Assembly (NCBI RefSeq): GCF_001632805.1
Contig: NZ_CP007220.1
Coordinates: 1,054,001 to 1,118,000, forward strand
Length of the DNA stretch: 64,000 nt
DNA from: Mycobacteroides chelonae CCUG 47445
GTDB taxonomy: Bacteria > Actinomycetota > Actinomycetes > Mycobacteriales > Mycobacteriaceae
Direction: 5' to 3'
The translations under genes were made by a program, and so were the position numbers. The notes under the pieces were generated by a model. That model did not search any database. It saw nothing but the letters and a program-made list of their open reading frames with translations, and was not told the DNA's origin. Shown piece after piece: positions 42,536 through 55,613 of this stretch; position 1 is the stretch's first letter, and the number at the start of each line of letters is the position of its first letter.

Positions 42536-42562
42536 GACACCGGCGCGACGAAATCTGTGACA
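42536..42562 (-). promoter_or_regulatory. ECF41-type promoter for oxidoreductase-sigma operon
   Basis: On the minus strand TGTCACA (42562-42556), 16 bases, then TGTC (42539-42536), 35 bases before the oxidoreductase start codon. The described ECF41 consensus is TGTCACA about 16 bp before CGTC, so only one position differs. This is consistent with autoregulation of the operon by its sigma factor. Confidence 0.65.
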
Positions 42563-42589
42563 GACCGTGACCGGGATCACTTTTGCGAC

Positions 42590-44149
42590 CTACTTGGGCA
42601 CCTGATACTTCGGGAACACACCCGTCGGTGCGGGCAGGCTCACACCGGGCTTGAGCCGCGTCCCGATCGCGGAGAAGTCCCGCTGATCTTCGGACTGGCC
42701 CAGCAGATCCAGCAGTTTGGCCGCGGACTCGGGCATCACCGGCTGCACCAGTAGCGCGACGATCCGCACCACCTCCAACGTGGTGTACAGCACGGTGCCG
42801 AACCGCAGCTGATCCTCGGCGCTGTCACTTTTGCCCAGCACCCAGGGCTCCTGCGCCGAGAAGTACCGGTTGCTCGCGCCCAGCACCTGCCAGATCGCCT
42901 CCAGCGCGAGATGCATCGCCGGCACCTCGAAATGGGTGCGGGCTTGTTCCAGCAGGCTATCCGCGGCGCTGAGTAGTTCCAGATCCTCGGGTGCGAAGTC
43001 GCCCGGTTCGGGCACGATGCCGTCGAGATTCTTGGCGACCATGGACAGCGATCGCTGTGCCAGGTTGCCCAGTTCGTTGGCCAGGTCGGCGTTGATCCGC
43101 CCGATCAGACCGTCCTCGGTGTAGCTGCCGTCCTGGCCGAAGGGAACCTCGCGCAGCAGGAAGTAGCGCACCTGGTCCAGTCCGAAGGTGTCGATGAGGT
43201 TGATCGGGTCGACCACATTGCCGATCGACTTACTCATCTTCTCGCCCTTGTTGGTCAGGAAGCCGTGTGCGAAAACCCGCTTGGGCAGTTCGATTCCGGC
43301 CGACATCAGAAATGCCGGCCAGTACACGGTGTGGAACCGGCTGATGTCCTTGCCGATCATGTGCAGATCGGCGGGCCAGTACCGCGTGAACGAGTCCGAC
43401 GAGGTGTCGGGGAAGCCCACCCCCGTCAGATAGTTGGTGAGGGCGTCCACCCATACGTACATGACGTGTTCGGGGTGGTCGGGCACCGGCACACCCCAGT
43501 CGAACGTAGTGCGGGAGATGGACAGATCGCGCAGACCACCGGAGACGAAGCTGACGATCTCGTTGCGCCGCACTGCCGGGCCGATGAACTCCGGATGGGC
43601 CTCGTAATGCGCCAGCAGTTTGTCCTGGTAGTTCGACAGCCTGAAGAAGTAGGAATGTTCCTCAGTCCAGTCGACCGGGGTTCCCGTCGCGGTGGCTGTG
43701 CGGGTGCCGTCGGGGGCCACGGTGGTTTCGGCGTCGGTGTAATACGCCTCGTCACGCACCGAGTACCAGCCCGAGTAGGTGTCCAGATAGATGTCGCCGT
43801 TATCGGCCATCCGGCGCCAGATCGCCTTCGACGCCTCGTAGTGATCGGGGTCGGTGGTTCGGATGAACCGATCGAAGGAGATGTTGAGCTTGCGCTGCAA
43901 CGCCTCGAACACGTCGGAGTTGCGCCGGGCCAGTTCCGCCGTCGGAATTCCGGCGGCTGCCGCCGTCTGCGCCACCTTCAAGCCGTGTTCGTCGGTACCG
44001 GTGAGGTAACGCACGTCGAAGCCGTCCAGCCGCTTGAAGCGGGCGACCGAATCGGTCGCGACGTACTCGTACGCGTGGCCGATGTGCGGCTCGCCGTTGG
44101 GGTACGCGATGGCGGTGGTGATGTAGAACGGATCCAATGATTCAGGCAT
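42590..44149 (-). CDS. metG: Methionyl-tRNA synthetase
   Basis: Class I aminoacyl-tRNA synthetase of 519 residues, the same length as Rv1007c. HIGH motif as PHIGHAYEY (about 21-24), KMSKS as [11 protein letters not shown] (about 300), anticodon-binding helical domain at the C-terminus. The zinc-binding knuckle with cysteines of longer MetRS is absent, as in the short mycobacterial form. ATG 44149 is chosen; the longer open frame overlaps the tatD promoter. It is divergent from tatD. Confidence 0.97.
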   Translation of the reverse strand: MPESLDPFYITTAIAYPNGEPHIGHAYEYVATDSVARFKRLDGFDVRYLTGTDEHGLKVAQTAAAAGIPTAELARRNSDVFEALQRKLNISFDRFIRTTDPDHYEASKAIWRRMADNGDIYLDTYSGWYSVRDEAYYTDAETTVAPDGTRTATATGTPVDWTEEHSYFFRLSNYQDKLLAHYEAHPEFIGPAVRRNEIVSFVSGGLRDLSISRTTFDWGVPVPDHPEHVMYVWVDALTNYLTGVGFPDTSSDSFTRYWPADLHMIGKDISRFHTVYWPAFLMSAGIELPKRVFAHGFLTNKGEKMSKSIGNVVDPINLIDTFGLDQVRYFLLREVPFGQDGSYTEDGLIGRINADLANELGNLAQRSLSMVAKNLDGIVPEPGDFAPEDLELLSAADSLLEQARTHFEVPAMHLALEAIWQVLGASNRYFSAQEPWVLGKSDSAEDQLRFGTVLYTTLEVVRIVALLVQPVMPESAAKLLDLLGQSEDQRDFSAIGTRLKPGVSLPAPTGVFPKYQVPK

Positions 44150-44180
44150 GGTCTGAGCAACTTTATAGACTGGTGTTCTG

Positions 44181-45056
44181 ATGACGCCCGGCAATAAGAG
44201 GCAAGCCCCGCCCAACCCTGAGCCGCTCGCGCCCCTCATCGATGCGCACACCCATCTGGATGCATGCGGCGCCGTCACGGACCAGGACGTGCGTGCCATC
44301 GTCGATCACGCGGAGTCCGTGGGTGTGGGACGTGTGGTGACAGTGGCCGATGACCTTGAGTCGGCGCGGTGGGCGGTGTCGGCCGCCGCGAGTGATCCGC
44401 GGGTGTACGCCGCCGTGGCGCTGCATCCCACCCGTGCCGGTGATCTCACCGACGGCGCGCGTGCGGAGTTGGAAAATCTGGCCGCACATCCCCGCGTCGT
44501 GGCCATCGGGGAGACCGGTTTGGATCTGTATTGGCCGGGCCGATTGGAGGGCTGCGCGGAGCCCTCGGTTCAACGCGAAGCATTTGCTTGGCATATCGAA
44601 CTGGCTAAGCGGACGGGCAAGGCGCTGATGATTCACAACCGCGATGCCGACGTCGAAGTGCTCGATGTGCTGAAGTCCGAGGGCGCGCCGGCCACGGTTA
44701 TCTTCCACTGCTTCTCATCGGATGCTGAGATGGCGAAGAGATGCGTCGCTGAGGGCTGGATCTTGAGCTTGTCGGGGACGGTGAGTTTCAAGAACGCGCA
44801 TGCGCTTCGGGAGGCCGCCGCGCTCATTCCCGACGAACAACTGCTGGTAGAGACCGATGCCCCCTACCTGACTCCCCATCCGTATCGGGGTGCACCGAAT
44901 GAGTCGTACTGTCTGCCGTACACCGTCCGGGCCCTCGCCGAGATAACCGGGCAACGCCCGGAGCGATTAGCGGCCGCGTCCACGGCGACGGCAGTAAGGG
45001 TGTTCAAGATGGTTGATGAGTTGCCTCGGCGCGATGCTTTCGTTACCGTGTCGTGA
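44181..45056 (+). CDS. tatD: TatD-family metal-dependent DNase
   Basis: 291 residues, Rv1008-like. TIM-barrel metal hydrolase: [12 protein letters not shown] (HxH metal site), [12 protein letters not shown] (Glu), [30 protein letters not shown] and the final [26 protein letters not shown]. Exonuclease acting in DNA repair and RNA processing in other bacteria. Gene order metG-tatD-rpfB-rsmA is the conserved mycobacterial one. Confidence 0.94.
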   Translation: MTPGNKRQAPPNPEPLAPLIDAHTHLDACGAVTDQDVRAIVDHAESVGVGRVVTVADDLESARWAVSAAASDPRVYAAVALHPTRAGDLTDGARAELENLAAHPRVVAIGETGLDLYWPGRLEGCAEPSVQREAFAWHIELAKRTGKALMIHNRDADVEVLDVLKSEGAPATVIFHCFSSDAEMAKRCVAEGWILSLSGTVSFKNAHALREAAALIPDEQLLVETDAPYLTPHPYRGAPNESYCLPYTVRALAEITGQRPERLAAASTATAVRVFKMVDELPRRDAFVTVS

Positions 45057-45084
45057 TCAGATTGCCGGGTGGTGTCACCGTTGA

Positions 45085-47120
<2,036 letters not shown>

Positions 47121-47124
47121 GTTT

Positions 47125-48609
47125 CTACTTGTCACCGAGGTTGGGCGGGTCGTCCATCATCGGGGTCTCCGCGATCACCGGGTATTGCCCGGTGTAGCCC
47201 ACTCGCTCGCGGGCCAGCTGCATGACGCGTTCCTTGGATAGGTACCAGCCAATGATGAGCAGTGGCGTAAAGATTCCCAGAGCCACCAGGTTCCAATAGT
47301 TTTCGTAACACATGAGCACCAGCACCACCAGCAGGAAAATGAGCGTCGCGTACCCGGTGTAGGGGGCGCCGGGCATCTGGAACTTGCCGCGTCGCAAGAT
47401 GCCCCGCTGTGTCCATTGGTACAGCCGCAGCTGACAGATGACGATGGTGGCCCACGAGGCGATGATTCCAAGTGCTGCCACATCCAGCGCGGTCTCGAAC
47501 GCCTTGGCCGGGATGACCATGTTCATGAAGACGCCGACGACGGTGAAGCAAGCGGTGAGTGCGATGCCCGCGAAAGGGACGCCGTTGGATGACATGCGGG
47601 ACAAGAGTTGCGGTGCACTGCCATTCATTGACATGGAACGCAGGATGCGGCCGGTGCTGTACAGGCCCGCGTTCAGGCTCGAGAGCGCGGCAGTGAGCAC
47701 CACGAAGTTCATGATGTCCCCGGCGTAGGGCAGACCCACCCGGGAGAAGAACGTCACGAACGGGCTCTCACCCTCCTTGTAGAGGGTGTAGGGCAGCAGT
47801 AGTGCCAGCAGGATCAATGAGCCGACATAGAAGACGGCGATACGAATCACTACGGCGTTGATGGCCTTCGGCATGACCTTCTCGGGGTTTTCCGTCTCAC
47901 CCGCCGCGGTGCCCACCAATTCCACTGAGGCATAGGCAAAGACCACACCGGAGGTGACCACTACCAGGGCCAATAGTCCGGTGGGGAAGAGTCCACCGTT
48001 GTCGGCGAGTATTGAAGGCCCGGTGGTGGCACCTTCGACGGTGAATCGTCCCGCCAAGAACACGATGCCGACGATCAAGAAGGCTACGAGTGCAACGACT
48101 TTGATAAGTGCCGCCCAGAACTCCATCTCGCCGAACAGCTTGACGCTGATCATGTTCATGGTGAGCACGATGACTAGGGCGATGAGTGCGATGGTCCACT
48201 GGGGAATGGCCTTGAAGGAGCCCCAGTAGTGCATGTAGAGGGCGATCGCGGTGACATCCACAATCGAGGTGGCCGCCCAGTTGACGAAGTACATCCAGCC
48301 GGCGACGTAAGCGGCTTTCTCCCCGAGGAATTCGCGCGCGTACGACACGAAAGACCCCGAAGACGGGCGGTGCAGCACCAGCTCGCCGAGGGCGCGCAGC
48401 ATGAAGAAGACGAAGATGCCGCAGACGGCGTAGACGAGCCACAGGCTTGGCCCGGCCTCATGTAGACGTTTTCCGGCGCCCATGAACAGGCCGGTGCCGA
48501 TGGCGCCGCCGATCCCGATCATCTGGACTTGGCGGTTCTTCAGGCCTTTGTGATATCCCTCGTCCTCGCGAGTGAGGGCGGACGTATCGTAATTAGCTGG
48601 AGATGCCAT
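47125..48609 (-). CDS. Amino-acid permease, AnsP-like
   Basis: 494-residue APC-superfamily transporter with about twelve membrane helices. Family signature [30 protein letters not shown] at the N-terminus and [37 protein letters not shown] are close to mycobacterial L-asparagine permeases AnsP1/AnsP2. Substrate probably asparagine or a similar amino acid; GABA permeases are the alternative. Convergent with rsmA, four bases apart. Confidence 0.88.
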   Translation of the reverse strand: MASPANYDTSALTREDEGYHKGLKNRQVQMIGIGGAIGTGLFMGAGKRLHEAGPSLWLVYAVCGIFVFFMLRALGELVLHRPSSGSFVSYAREFLGEKAAYVAGWMYFVNWAATSIVDVTAIALYMHYWGSFKAIPQWTIALIALVIVLTMNMISVKLFGEMEFWAALIKVVALVAFLIVGIVFLAGRFTVEGATTGPSILADNGGLFPTGLLALVVVTSGVVFAYASVELVGTAAGETENPEKVMPKAINAVVIRIAVFYVGSLILLALLLPYTLYKEGESPFVTFFSRVGLPYAGDIMNFVVLTAALSSLNAGLYSTGRILRSMSMNGSAPQLLSRMSSNGVPFAGIALTACFTVVGVFMNMVIPAKAFETALDVAALGIIASWATIVICQLRLYQWTQRGILRRGKFQMPGAPYTGYATLIFLLVVLVLMCYENYWNLVALGIFTPLLIIGWYLSKERVMQLARERVGYTGQYPVIAETPMMDDPPNLGDK

Positions 48610-48628
48610 GGGGCGACGGTACCGGGGA

Positions 48629-49429
48629 TTAGGTCATCGCGTGTGTCAAAAGTGTTATGAACTCCGTACATGTCGGATAGCGGCTTAACGGATCTTTGGC
48701 CATGGCCTTGGCGACGATCGAATCGAACGCTCGGGGGATGTCCTTATGGCGGTATGAGATCGGCCATGGAGTGGCGTTCAGGTGCAGGTCAGCGAGTCTC
48801 ATCGCGGTGCGCGCGGTGAAGGGGGGTTTGCCGTCGAACAGTTCGACCGCGGTGCAGGCCAACGCATACTGGTCGGTGGCCGCTGTGACGGGTTGCCCAC
48901 GCAGCACCTCGGGTGCCGCGTAGGGGAGGGATGTCTGCACGACGGGCCTGCGCGGCCCGGAGGCGAGGGTAAGTTCCTGCGCGATACCGAAATCGGTCAG
49001 TACGGCGCCGCCTGAGCGCCGACGCATGATGTTGGACGGCTTCACATCGCAATGCACCACCTGGGCGTCGTGGATATAGTCCAGCGCTCCGGCGATCTGC
49101 TGGAGGGTAGTTAGCTTTATGGGCATGATCCAGCTTTGATTTGTGCCCACCAAGTCTTTCGCCGAACCGCCGGTGAGCGCCTCCATGGCCAGCCAATCCT
49201 CACCGCGTTCGTAGACCGTGATGATGCGGGGGTGCGAAAACCGTTGGGCCAAATCAAATTCCCGATGCAAACGGTCGACACTCTCGGGATTTCGATGCCG
49301 TGGATCCAGTACCTTCAGGGCGACGTCCGGACCGTCATCGCGGTGCGCCAGGAAGACCTGTGCCGTCCCGCCACGGCCCGCCACAGCATCGATGACGTAG
49401 CCATGGAATTCGCCACCCGGTACCGGCAT
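48629..49429 (-). CDS. Soluble Ser/Thr protein kinase with HCD catalytic loop
   Basis: 266 residues: a protein-kinase domain and nothing else. Glycine loop AGRGGTAQV, Lys in VALKV (K39), catalytic loop [10 protein letters not shown] (H126, C127, D128), DFG in LTDFGIA (D146), APE in YAAPEVL and Arg near the end. Most mycobacterial kinases have HRD at the catalytic loop and a membrane anchor; here Arg is Cys and no membrane helix exists. All residues needed for catalysis remain, so activity is likely but without the usual activation-loop phosphate contact. It lies 49 bp beyond the mmpL stop on the same strand, downstream of that transporter gene. Confidence 0.85.
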   Translation of the reverse strand: MPVPGGEFHGYVIDAVAGRGGTAQVFLAHRDDGPDVALKVLDPRHRNPESVDRLHREFDLAQRFSHPRIITVYERGEDWLAMEALTGGSAKDLVGTNQSWIMPIKLTTLQQIAGALDYIHDAQVVHCDVKPSNIMRRRSGGAVLTDFGIAQELTLASGPRRPVVQTSLPYAAPEVLRGQPVTAATDQYALACTAVELFDGKPPFTARTAMRLADLHLNATPWPISYRHKDIPRAFDSIVAKAMAKDPLSRYPTCTEFITLLTHAMT

Positions 49430-49478
49430 GCACCGAGGGTGTCACGAGTAGCCCAGCGTGGTGGCGGATTTCGTCCTA

Positions 49479-52418
49479 CTACGCGTGTCTGGGGAACTCT
49501 GTGGTCACCGGATCTGGTCCCGCGCCGACAGGCGCTGGGGGAGGCGGTACCGAACCTGCCGGCTGCGGTGTCCTCGGCGGCGGCAGGGGACGGGTGCGCA
49601 CATTCAGCGGCCACCAGAACCAGCGGCCCAGCAGGGTCGCGATGGCTGGTGTCATGAACGACCGCACCACCAGGGTGTCGAAGAGCAGACCCAGACCGAT
49701 GGTGGTACCCACCTGTCCGATGATCGTCAGATCGCTAATGGCCATGGCCATCATGGTGAAGGCGAAGACCAGGCCGGCGGAGGTCACCACACTGCCGGTG
49801 CCGCCCATCGCCCGGATCATGCCCGTCTTCAACCCGCCCGGTAGTTCTTCCTTGAGCCGGGACACCAGCAGCAGGTTGTAGTCGGAGCCCACGGCGAGCA
49901 GCACGATGATCGCCATTTGCATGACCATCCAGTGCAATTCCTGCCCCAGGATGTACTGCCAGATGATGACCGACAGGCCGAATGACGCGCCCAGGGACAG
50001 CAACACGGTGCCGACGATCACCAGCGAGGCCACGAAGCTTCGCGTGATGAGCAGCATGATCAGGAAGATCAGGCACAGCGCGGAGATGCCGGCGATCATC
50101 AGGTCGTATCGGGCGCCGTCGGACATGTCCTTGAATGTCGCTGCGGTGCCACCCAATTCGATCTTGGCGTCCTCAAGGGGAGTGCCCTTGACAGCTTCGA
50201 TCGCGGCCAGCTTGATGGGCTCGATGTGTGAAAGTCCTTCGGGCGACGTCGGATCACCGCGATGCGAGATGATCATGCGCAGCGTCTTGCCGTCGGGGGA
50301 CAGGAACATCTTGAGGCCGCGCTTGAAGTCCGGGTTGTCGAAGATCTCCGGCGGCAGGTAGAACGAGTCATCGTTCTTGGCCTTGTCGAAGGCCTTGCCC
50401 ATGGCGGTCGAGTCCTTGCTCATCTCGTCCATCTGGTTGTACATGCCGCCCATGGTGCTGTACATCGTCAGCATCATGTTTTGCATGGATTCCATGAGCG
50501 GGATCATGTCCCGCATATCGGCAACCATCTGGGGCATGATGACGTCCATCTTCTCCATCGAGAGGACCATGCCGTCCATGTTCTCGGTGAGCTCATCGAT
50601 CTTGTCGAGCACCTCGAAGATCGATCGGAACGCCTGGCAGACCGGGATATCGAAGCAGTGCTTCTCCCAATAGAAGTAGTTCTTGATGGGGCGGAAGAAG
50701 TCGTCGAAGTTCTCGAGGCTGTCCCGCATGTCGTGGATGGTGCCCTGCAGGGTGTGCATCTCGACGATCATCTGGTGCATCACGCCGGTGAGCTCGGTCA
50801 TGTTGGCCAGCATCTTTTTCATGGTGTTCACCATGAGGCCCATTTGGTCGGCCTGGACCTTCATATCGGCCATCCGGTCCTTCATCAGCTTCATGTTCTG
50901 AACCTGGCCGACGCCCTGGGCGCTGATGAGGAAGGGGATGGAGCTGTGCTCGATCGGGGTGCCCTGGGGGCGCGTAATAGCTTGCACGCGTGCGATTCCC
51001 GGCACCTTGTAGACCGCCTTGGCCAGCTTGTCGATCACCAGGAAGTCCGCGGAGTTCCGCATATCGTGATCTGACTCCAGCACCAGCATTTCCGGGTTCA
51101 TCCGGGCCGGGTCGAAGTGCCGGTCGGCGGCTTGGAAGCCCTGGTTCGCGGGGATGTCCTTGGGTATGTACTTCTTGTCGTCGTAGCTGGTCTGGTAGCC
51201 GGGAAGCGCGGCCAGTCCGATGATCGCGATCGCCATCGATGCAGCCAGGATCGGGCCCGGCCAGCGGGTGATCGCGGCGCCGATGCGACGCCAGGTTCGA
51301 ATTCGCATGGCGCGCTTGGGCTCGAACAGGCCGAAGCGGCTTCCAATGGTGATCAGCGACGGTCCCAGGGTGAGGGCCACGGCCACGGCCGTCAGAACCG
51401 CGACGGCACAGGGCACGCCCAGGGTCTGGAAGTAGGGCATGCGGGTGAAGCTCAGGCAGTACATGGCGCCGGCGATCGTCGATCCCGTGCCCAAGATGAC
51501 ATGTGCTGTGCCATGGAACATGTCGTAGTACGAGGCTTCGCTATCCAGCCCCTTCACCCGGGCTTCCTGATATCGCCCGATGAGGAAGATGGCGTAGTCG
51601 GTTCCCGCCGCGATGACCAGCACCACAAGGAGATTCACCGCGAAGGTGGACAGTCCGATGATGTGGTTGTCGCCGAGCACCGAGATCACTCCGCGTGCGG
51701 CACCCAACTGGATGCCCACCATAAGCAGCACCAACAGCACGGTGAAGAACGATCGATAGAAGAACGCCAGCATCACGATGATGACGATGAACGTCAGCCC
51801 GGTGATCTTGATCATGCTGCTGTCGCCGGCGTGGGCCAAGTCGGTCTGCAGGGCGGCGGGCCCGGTGACGTAGACCTTGAGTCCGTCCGGCATCGGCTTG
51901 GGGTTGCCCTGCGCGTCGGTGGTCAGTTTCTTGATGATGGCGCGGACGGACTCGATCGATTCATTCGCGAGCGTTTCGCCCATGTCCCCGGCCAGGTTCA
52001 GCTGTACGTAGGTGGCCTTGCCGTCGGTGCTCTGGGCGCCGGACTCGGTGAGCGGATCGCCCCAGAAGTCCTGCACGTGCTGAACGTGTTTGGTGTCGGC
52101 GCGCAGCTGCGTCACCATTTCGTCGTAGAACTTGTGTGCGCCGGGGCCCAGCGGTTGGTCGCCCTCGAGCACGATCATGGCCGCGCTGTTGGAGTCCGAC
52201 TCCTGGAAGAGCCGTCCCATGTTCTTCATGGCCTTCATCGACGGCGCGTCGTTGGGGCTCAGCGAAACGGTGTTCTCTTGGCCTACCTGTTCCAGCTGAG
52301 GTGCCGAGAGAGCGAGGATGACGACGACTGCCACCCATGCGATGACGATGGGAACCGACAGGCGCCGAATCCATTTGGCGATGAATGTGGGCTCGCCGTT
52401 GGCGTGTGCCCCGCTCAT
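49479..52418 (-). CDS. MmpL-family RND lipid/drug transporter
   Basis: 979-residue MmpL protein with about twelve membrane helices in two halves and two periplasmic domains (first about 40-195, second about 415-770, the latter rich in Met and helical). [16 protein letters not shown] in the first half and [15 protein letters not shown] in the second hold the Asp-Tyr pairs used for proton relay. The MmpL4/5-like form exports siderophores, glycopeptidolipids or drugs; which one is not visible. ATG 52418 overlaps the mmpS stop by four bases. A TetR gene is divergent. Confidence 0.93.
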   Translation of the reverse strand: MSGAHANGEPTFIAKWIRRLSVPIVIAWVAVVVILALSAPQLEQVGQENTVSLSPNDAPSMKAMKNMGRLFQESDSNSAAMIVLEGDQPLGPGAHKFYDEMVTQLRADTKHVQHVQDFWGDPLTESGAQSTDGKATYVQLNLAGDMGETLANESIESVRAIIKKLTTDAQGNPKPMPDGLKVYVTGPAALQTDLAHAGDSSMIKITGLTFIVIIVMLAFFYRSFFTVLLVLLMVGIQLGAARGVISVLGDNHIIGLSTFAVNLLVVLVIAAGTDYAIFLIGRYQEARVKGLDSEASYYDMFHGTAHVILGTGSTIAGAMYCLSFTRMPYFQTLGVPCAVAVLTAVAVALTLGPSLITIGSRFGLFEPKRAMRIRTWRRIGAAITRWPGPILAASMAIAIIGLAALPGYQTSYDDKKYIPKDIPANQGFQAADRHFDPARMNPEMLVLESDHDMRNSADFLVIDKLAKAVYKVPGIARVQAITRPQGTPIEHSSIPFLISAQGVGQVQNMKLMKDRMADMKVQADQMGLMVNTMKKMLANMTELTGVMHQMIVEMHTLQGTIHDMRDSLENFDDFFRPIKNYFYWEKHCFDIPVCQAFRSIFEVLDKIDELTENMDGMVLSMEKMDVIMPQMVADMRDMIPLMESMQNMMLTMYSTMGGMYNQMDEMSKDSTAMGKAFDKAKNDDSFYLPPEIFDNPDFKRGLKMFLSPDGKTLRMIISHRGDPTSPEGLSHIEPIKLAAIEAVKGTPLEDAKIELGGTAATFKDMSDGARYDLMIAGISALCLIFLIMLLITRSFVASLVIVGTVLLSLGASFGLSVIIWQYILGQELHWMVMQMAIIVLLAVGSDYNLLLVSRLKEELPGGLKTGMIRAMGGTGSVVTSAGLVFAFTMMAMAISDLTIIGQVGTTIGLGLLFDTLVVRSFMTPAIATLLGRWFWWPLNVRTRPLPPPRTPQPAGSVPPPPAPVGAGPDPVTTEFPRHA

Positions 52419-52837
52419 GCGGACTTCACAAAGCAGTAGACGTAGGCGCTCACCTCGTTGGTATACCTCTCGTCTTTTATCTCGCCATTGGCCGTGATGC
52501 GGCAGCCCAGTCCGTCAGCATTGCGGGTTTGAGCCAGGATGTTGCCCGTCATCGACGGTGCCGTCGTGACGATCTCAATCGACCACGGTAGCGTCGCCCC
52601 GTTGATCTGGTGGGGCTCCCCTTCCTTGTCGATGTAGTTGATGTCGGCGATGGTTCCGGGCGGGCCGAAGATGTCGTAGACCACGTGCTTGGGCTTGGAG
52701 TTGTTTTTGTCGTCGGTCATGCTGCCGGCGTAGGTGGGCAGCTGGTGAGAGCCGAAGATGCCGCGAATGCGCCATACCGCAAAACCCGCGATGGCCAGGA
52801 CAAGCACCATGACCACCGGGATCCACGCCCGCTTCAA
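52415..52837 (-). CDS. MmpS-family accessory protein
   Basis: 140 residues: one N-terminal membrane helix (about 5-23) and a periplasmic MmpS domain with the [20 protein letters not shown] and [11 protein letters not shown] patterns. It assists the MmpL partner encoded directly downstream with which it is coupled by ATGA overlap. The two-gene unit is divergently paired with a TetR regulator, an arrangement known for drug-efflux mmpS5-mmpL5 type loci. Confidence 0.92.
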   Translation of the reverse strand: MKRAWIPVVMVLVLAIAGFAVWRIRGIFGSHQLPTYAGSMTDDKNNSKPKHVVYDIFGPPGTIADINYIDKEGEPHQINGATLPWSIEIVTTAPSMTGNILAQTRNADGLGCRITANGEIKDERYTNEVSAYVYCFVKSA

Positions 52838-52918
52838 TGCGCTGAGAATCGCAGGACCCCTTCACCCGTGTGCTGTCGAACAGATCGATTACCGGAAAGT
52901 GCATGAAGCGTTCACGTA

Positions 52919-52991
52919 TAACGCATAGCGTGTGCGTTACAGGCAACCTACCAGCGGGTAAGTGCGCCCGCAAGTCACACGCCGTGCGTTA
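52919..52991. promoter_or_regulatory. Operator-like repeats in the mmpS-tetR intergenic region
   Basis: taacgca (52919-52925) and tgcgtta (52933-52939) form an inverted repeat with a 7-bp spacer, and a further tgcgtta half-site lies at 52985-52991, 11 bp before the TetR start. Layout fits repression of both divergent genes by the TetR protein. Confidence 0.65.
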
Positions 52992-53002
52992 TCTTGAGGT
53001 GG

Positions 53003-53665
53003 ATGACACATCTGGGTTTCCGGCGCGCACGTTCGGAGGAGAACAAGCGTCAACGTGCGGCAACGATCGTGGAAGCGGCGCGCTCGCTGGCGCTGGAGTC
53101 CGGTGTCGCGTCGGTCACTCTCACGGGTTTGGCCAATCGTGCGGGTGTCCATCACTCCGCGGTGCGCCGCTACTTCAGCTCCCATAAAGAGGTGCTGCTG
53201 AGGCTCTCGACAGAAGGTATGGCCGCGTTGGCCGAATCCGTGTGCTCGGCACTGGACGGCTCGCAGGAACGGTCGCCCGCAGACGTCGGTGCCGTGCTGT
53301 CGCGTGCTCTCATCGAGGCGCCGCTGTTCTGCGATCTGCTGGGCAGCCATTATCTGCACCTTGAGCACGAGGTGGAACTCGGCCAGGTCCGGGAGGCTCA
53401 GCGCGTCAACCAGGCGGCGGCGATGACGATGGTCGATGCGATAGAACGCGCGGTGCCGGAGCTGGACCGCAACAGCGCGCTCGACATCGTCACTTCGGCC
53501 TTCGCGCTCTCCGGAATGCTGTGGCAGTTCACTCATCCCCCCGAGGGGCTTGAGCACGATTTCAAGGAAGAGCCGGGCTTTCCGCAAGACTGGGACACGG
53601 ATTTCGCCAGCACGCTCACGCGGCTGCTCACCGCCACCTGCATCGGCGCCGCGAAAACGCCTTAA
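53003..53665 (+). CDS. TetR-family regulator of mmpS-mmpL
   Basis: 220 residues from ATG 53003. Helix-turn-helix at about 15-60: KRQRAATIVEAARSLALESGVASVTLTGLANRAGVHHSAVRRYFSSHKEVL, then a helical ligand-binding domain with several Trp/Phe residues at 170-200. Divergent from mmpS with operator-like repeats between them. TetR proteins in this position control mmpS5/mmpL5-type efflux in M. abscessus, so loss-of-function changes here could raise drug efflux (inference). Confidence 0.9.
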   Translation: MTHLGFRRARSEENKRQRAATIVEAARSLALESGVASVTLTGLANRAGVHHSAVRRYFSSHKEVLLRLSTEGMAALAESVCSALDGSQERSPADVGAVLSRALIEAPLFCDLLGSHYLHLEHEVELGQVREAQRVNQAAAMTMVDAIERAVPELDRNSALDIVTSAFALSGMLWQFTHPPEGLEHDFKEEPGFPQDWDTDFASTLTRLLTATCIGAAKTP

Positions 53666-54579
53666 CCCAGGCGCTTTTCGAACCAGTGGTGTGCGTACTT
53701 CTCGTCGTTGAACGCGGCGACCTCGCCGTAATCCGCCGAGCGGTACATCGCGATCGCTTCGGTAAGCGCCCGGTTGGTGTCCAGGCGAATCGTGCGGGCG
53801 CCGTGGGTGATCGCCCGCTGCTCGAGCTCGGCGAGAATGCGCTTCCCGAGCCCGATGCCGCGGACATTGGGGGAGATCCACACTCGTTTGATTTCGGCCG
53901 TTTCGATGATGCCGCCGGCGTTCCTGAGCAGCTTGAGCCCACCGCAGCCGACGGGCTCTTCGTGCAGAGTTGCGACGAGGAACAGGCCGGCGGGAGCGCA
54001 GAGTTCGGCATCGCCGGCGGGGAGCGTCAGTGCGGGATCAAACCCGCCGGCGAACCTGGCCGAGATCTCCTCGAAGTAGGCGCGAATGCAATACCGGGCC
54101 TCCGGGGAGCGGGTGTCCATGACGGCGATCTGAACCTGCGAGGCCACAAAGAGTCGTTCGACTTCGGCCATGGCATCGGCGAGCCGTTGCCGCTGATTGA
54201 TGCTGAGCGGCTCCAGGATTGAACGCGCCAGGTCGTCCGAGCGGCGATCCAGCTCGGCGAGTTCGGTGTGCCCGGCGGGTGTCAGGCGCGCGGTGCGCAC
54301 CCGGGTGTCGCCGTCCGCGGCGCTCACCTCGATGAGCCCTCCGCCTTCCAGGGCGCGCAACAGCCGACTCAGGTACCCCGAGTCCAGTCCCAGGCGGGCG
54401 CGTAGCTCGCGGATGTCGCATCCCCCCGAGAGTCCGGAACCGTTGGCGCCGATCTCCCACAACACCCGCGACTGCCCCAGCGGGCGGTCCCGGGTGAGGT
54501 ATTCGCTCTCGAGGACGCCTATTCGTTGGGTGACGGTTCTGTTGAAGCTGCGCAGCCCGTCGACCAGGGCATCGGTCAT
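53662..54579 (-). CDS. MarR-GNAT fusion regulator/acetyltransferase
   Basis: 305 residues. N-terminal MarR domain (about 1-140: RDRPLGQSRVLWEIG, LGLDSGYLSRLLRALEGGGLIEV, RTARLTPAGHTEL) joined to a GNAT domain (about 150-300: VGCGGLKLLR, IKRVWISPNVRGIGLGKRILAELE, RLDTNRALTEAIAMYRS). Such fusions are widespread in actinobacteria; their substrate is mostly unknown. Its stop overlaps the TetR stop. A palindrome abuts its start codon, so autoregulation is likely. Confidence 0.9.
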   Translation of the reverse strand: MTDALVDGLRSFNRTVTQRIGVLESEYLTRDRPLGQSRVLWEIGANGSGLSGGCDIRELRARLGLDSGYLSRLLRALEGGGLIEVSAADGDTRVRTARLTPAGHTELAELDRRSDDLARSILEPLSINQRQRLADAMAEVERLFVASQVQIAVMDTRSPEARYCIRAYFEEISARFAGGFDPALTLPAGDAELCAPAGLFLVATLHEEPVGCGGLKLLRNAGGIIETAEIKRVWISPNVRGIGLGKRILAELEQRAITHGARTIRLDTNRALTEAIAMYRSADYGEVAAFNDEKYAHHWFEKRLG

Positions 54580-54601
54580 TTACCTGACTTTAGTCAGATA
54601 A
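54580..54601. promoter_or_regulatory. MarR-type palindrome next to the fusion-protein start codon
   Basis: ttacctgac-ttta-gtcagataa; 9-bp arms with one mismatch, immediately upstream of the ATG at 54579 and 62 bp before the divergent ispE start. It could repress both genes. Confidence 0.65.
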
Positions 54602-54662
54602 AGCCGCGATGTCTTCGTTGTTCGACGGGTCACGGCCAAGTGCGCCGCCAGAACGTACCCTC

Positions 54663-55613
54663 ATGGGCGTGTCCGAGACCGTCTCCGATTGGGTGCCCAC
54701 CGGCGCGGTGACCGTTCGGGCGCCCGGCAAGGTCAACCTGTACCTCGCCGTCGGCGACCTGCGGGAGGACGGCTATCACGAGCTGACCACCGTTTTCCAT
54801 GCGGTGTCACTGGCCGACGACGTCACGGTTCGGGATGCCGACGTGCTGTCGGTCGACGTCGTCGGGCAGGGCGAGGGAACGGTCCCCACCGACGAGCGCA
54901 ACCTTGCCTGGCGGGCTGCCGAGCTCTTCGCCGACCATGTGGGCCGCGCCCCCGACGTGTCGATCTTCATCAACAAGGACATACCGGTCGCGGGCGGAAT
55001 GGCCGGCGGATCCGCCGATGCGGCCGCGGTGCTGGTCGCGATGAACGAGCTTTGGCGCGCCGGTGTGCCGCGCCGCGATCTGCACCAGCTGGCCGCGCGG
55101 CTGGGCAGTGATGTCCCGTTCGCATTGCACGGGGGAACAGCCCTGGGCACGGGCCGGGGCGAGCAGCTGGCCACGGTTTTGGCGCGCAACGTCTTTCACT
55201 GGGTGTTCGCGTTCGCCGACGGGGGTTTGTCGACACCCGATGTGTTCCGGGAGATTGACCGGCTGCGTGAGAACGGCGATCCGCCGCGGCTCGACGAGTC
55301 CGACGAACTACTCGGGGCGCTCGCTGCCGGGGACGCACGCCGACTGGCGCCGCTACTGGGCAATGAGCTGCAGGCCGCTGCGGTGAGTCTCAATCCGGGG
55401 CTGCGGCGCACGCTCCGGGCAGGGGAGTCCGCGGGCGCCCTCGCCGGAATCGTGTCCGGTTCCGGCCCCACGTGTGCGTTCTTGTGCACCTCGGCCGACG
55501 ATGCGGTGCAGGTGGGTGCCGAACTCGCGGGCGCCGGCGTGTGCCGGACCGTCCGGGTGGCCAGCGGGCCCGTGCATGGCGCGCAGGTCATCCAGGGCCG
55601 CAGCGACGGCTAG
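54663..55613 (+). CDS. ispE: 4-diphosphocytidyl-2-C-methyl-D-erythritol kinase IspE
   Basis: 316-residue GHMP kinase of the MEP isoprenoid pathway, Rv1011-like. Motifs: [24 protein letters not shown] (substrate Lys/His), the ATP loop [17 protein letters not shown] and [16 protein letters not shown] 54663 is chosen, GTG 54669 is possible. Separated from rsmA here, so the gene must have its own promoter, probably near the MarR palindrome. Confidence 0.94.
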   Translation: MGVSETVSDWVPTGAVTVRAPGKVNLYLAVGDLREDGYHELTTVFHAVSLADDVTVRDADVLSVDVVGQGEGTVPTDERNLAWRAAELFADHVGRAPDVSIFINKDIPVAGGMAGGSADAAAVLVAMNELWRAGVPRRDLHQLAARLGSDVPFALHGGTALGTGRGEQLATVLARNVFHWVFAFADGGLSTPDVFREIDRLRENGDPPRLDESDELLGALAAGDARRLAPLLGNELQAAAVSLNPGLRRTLRAGESAGALAGIVSGSGPTCAFLCTSADDAVQVGAELAGAGVCRTVRVASGPVHGAQVIQGRSDG

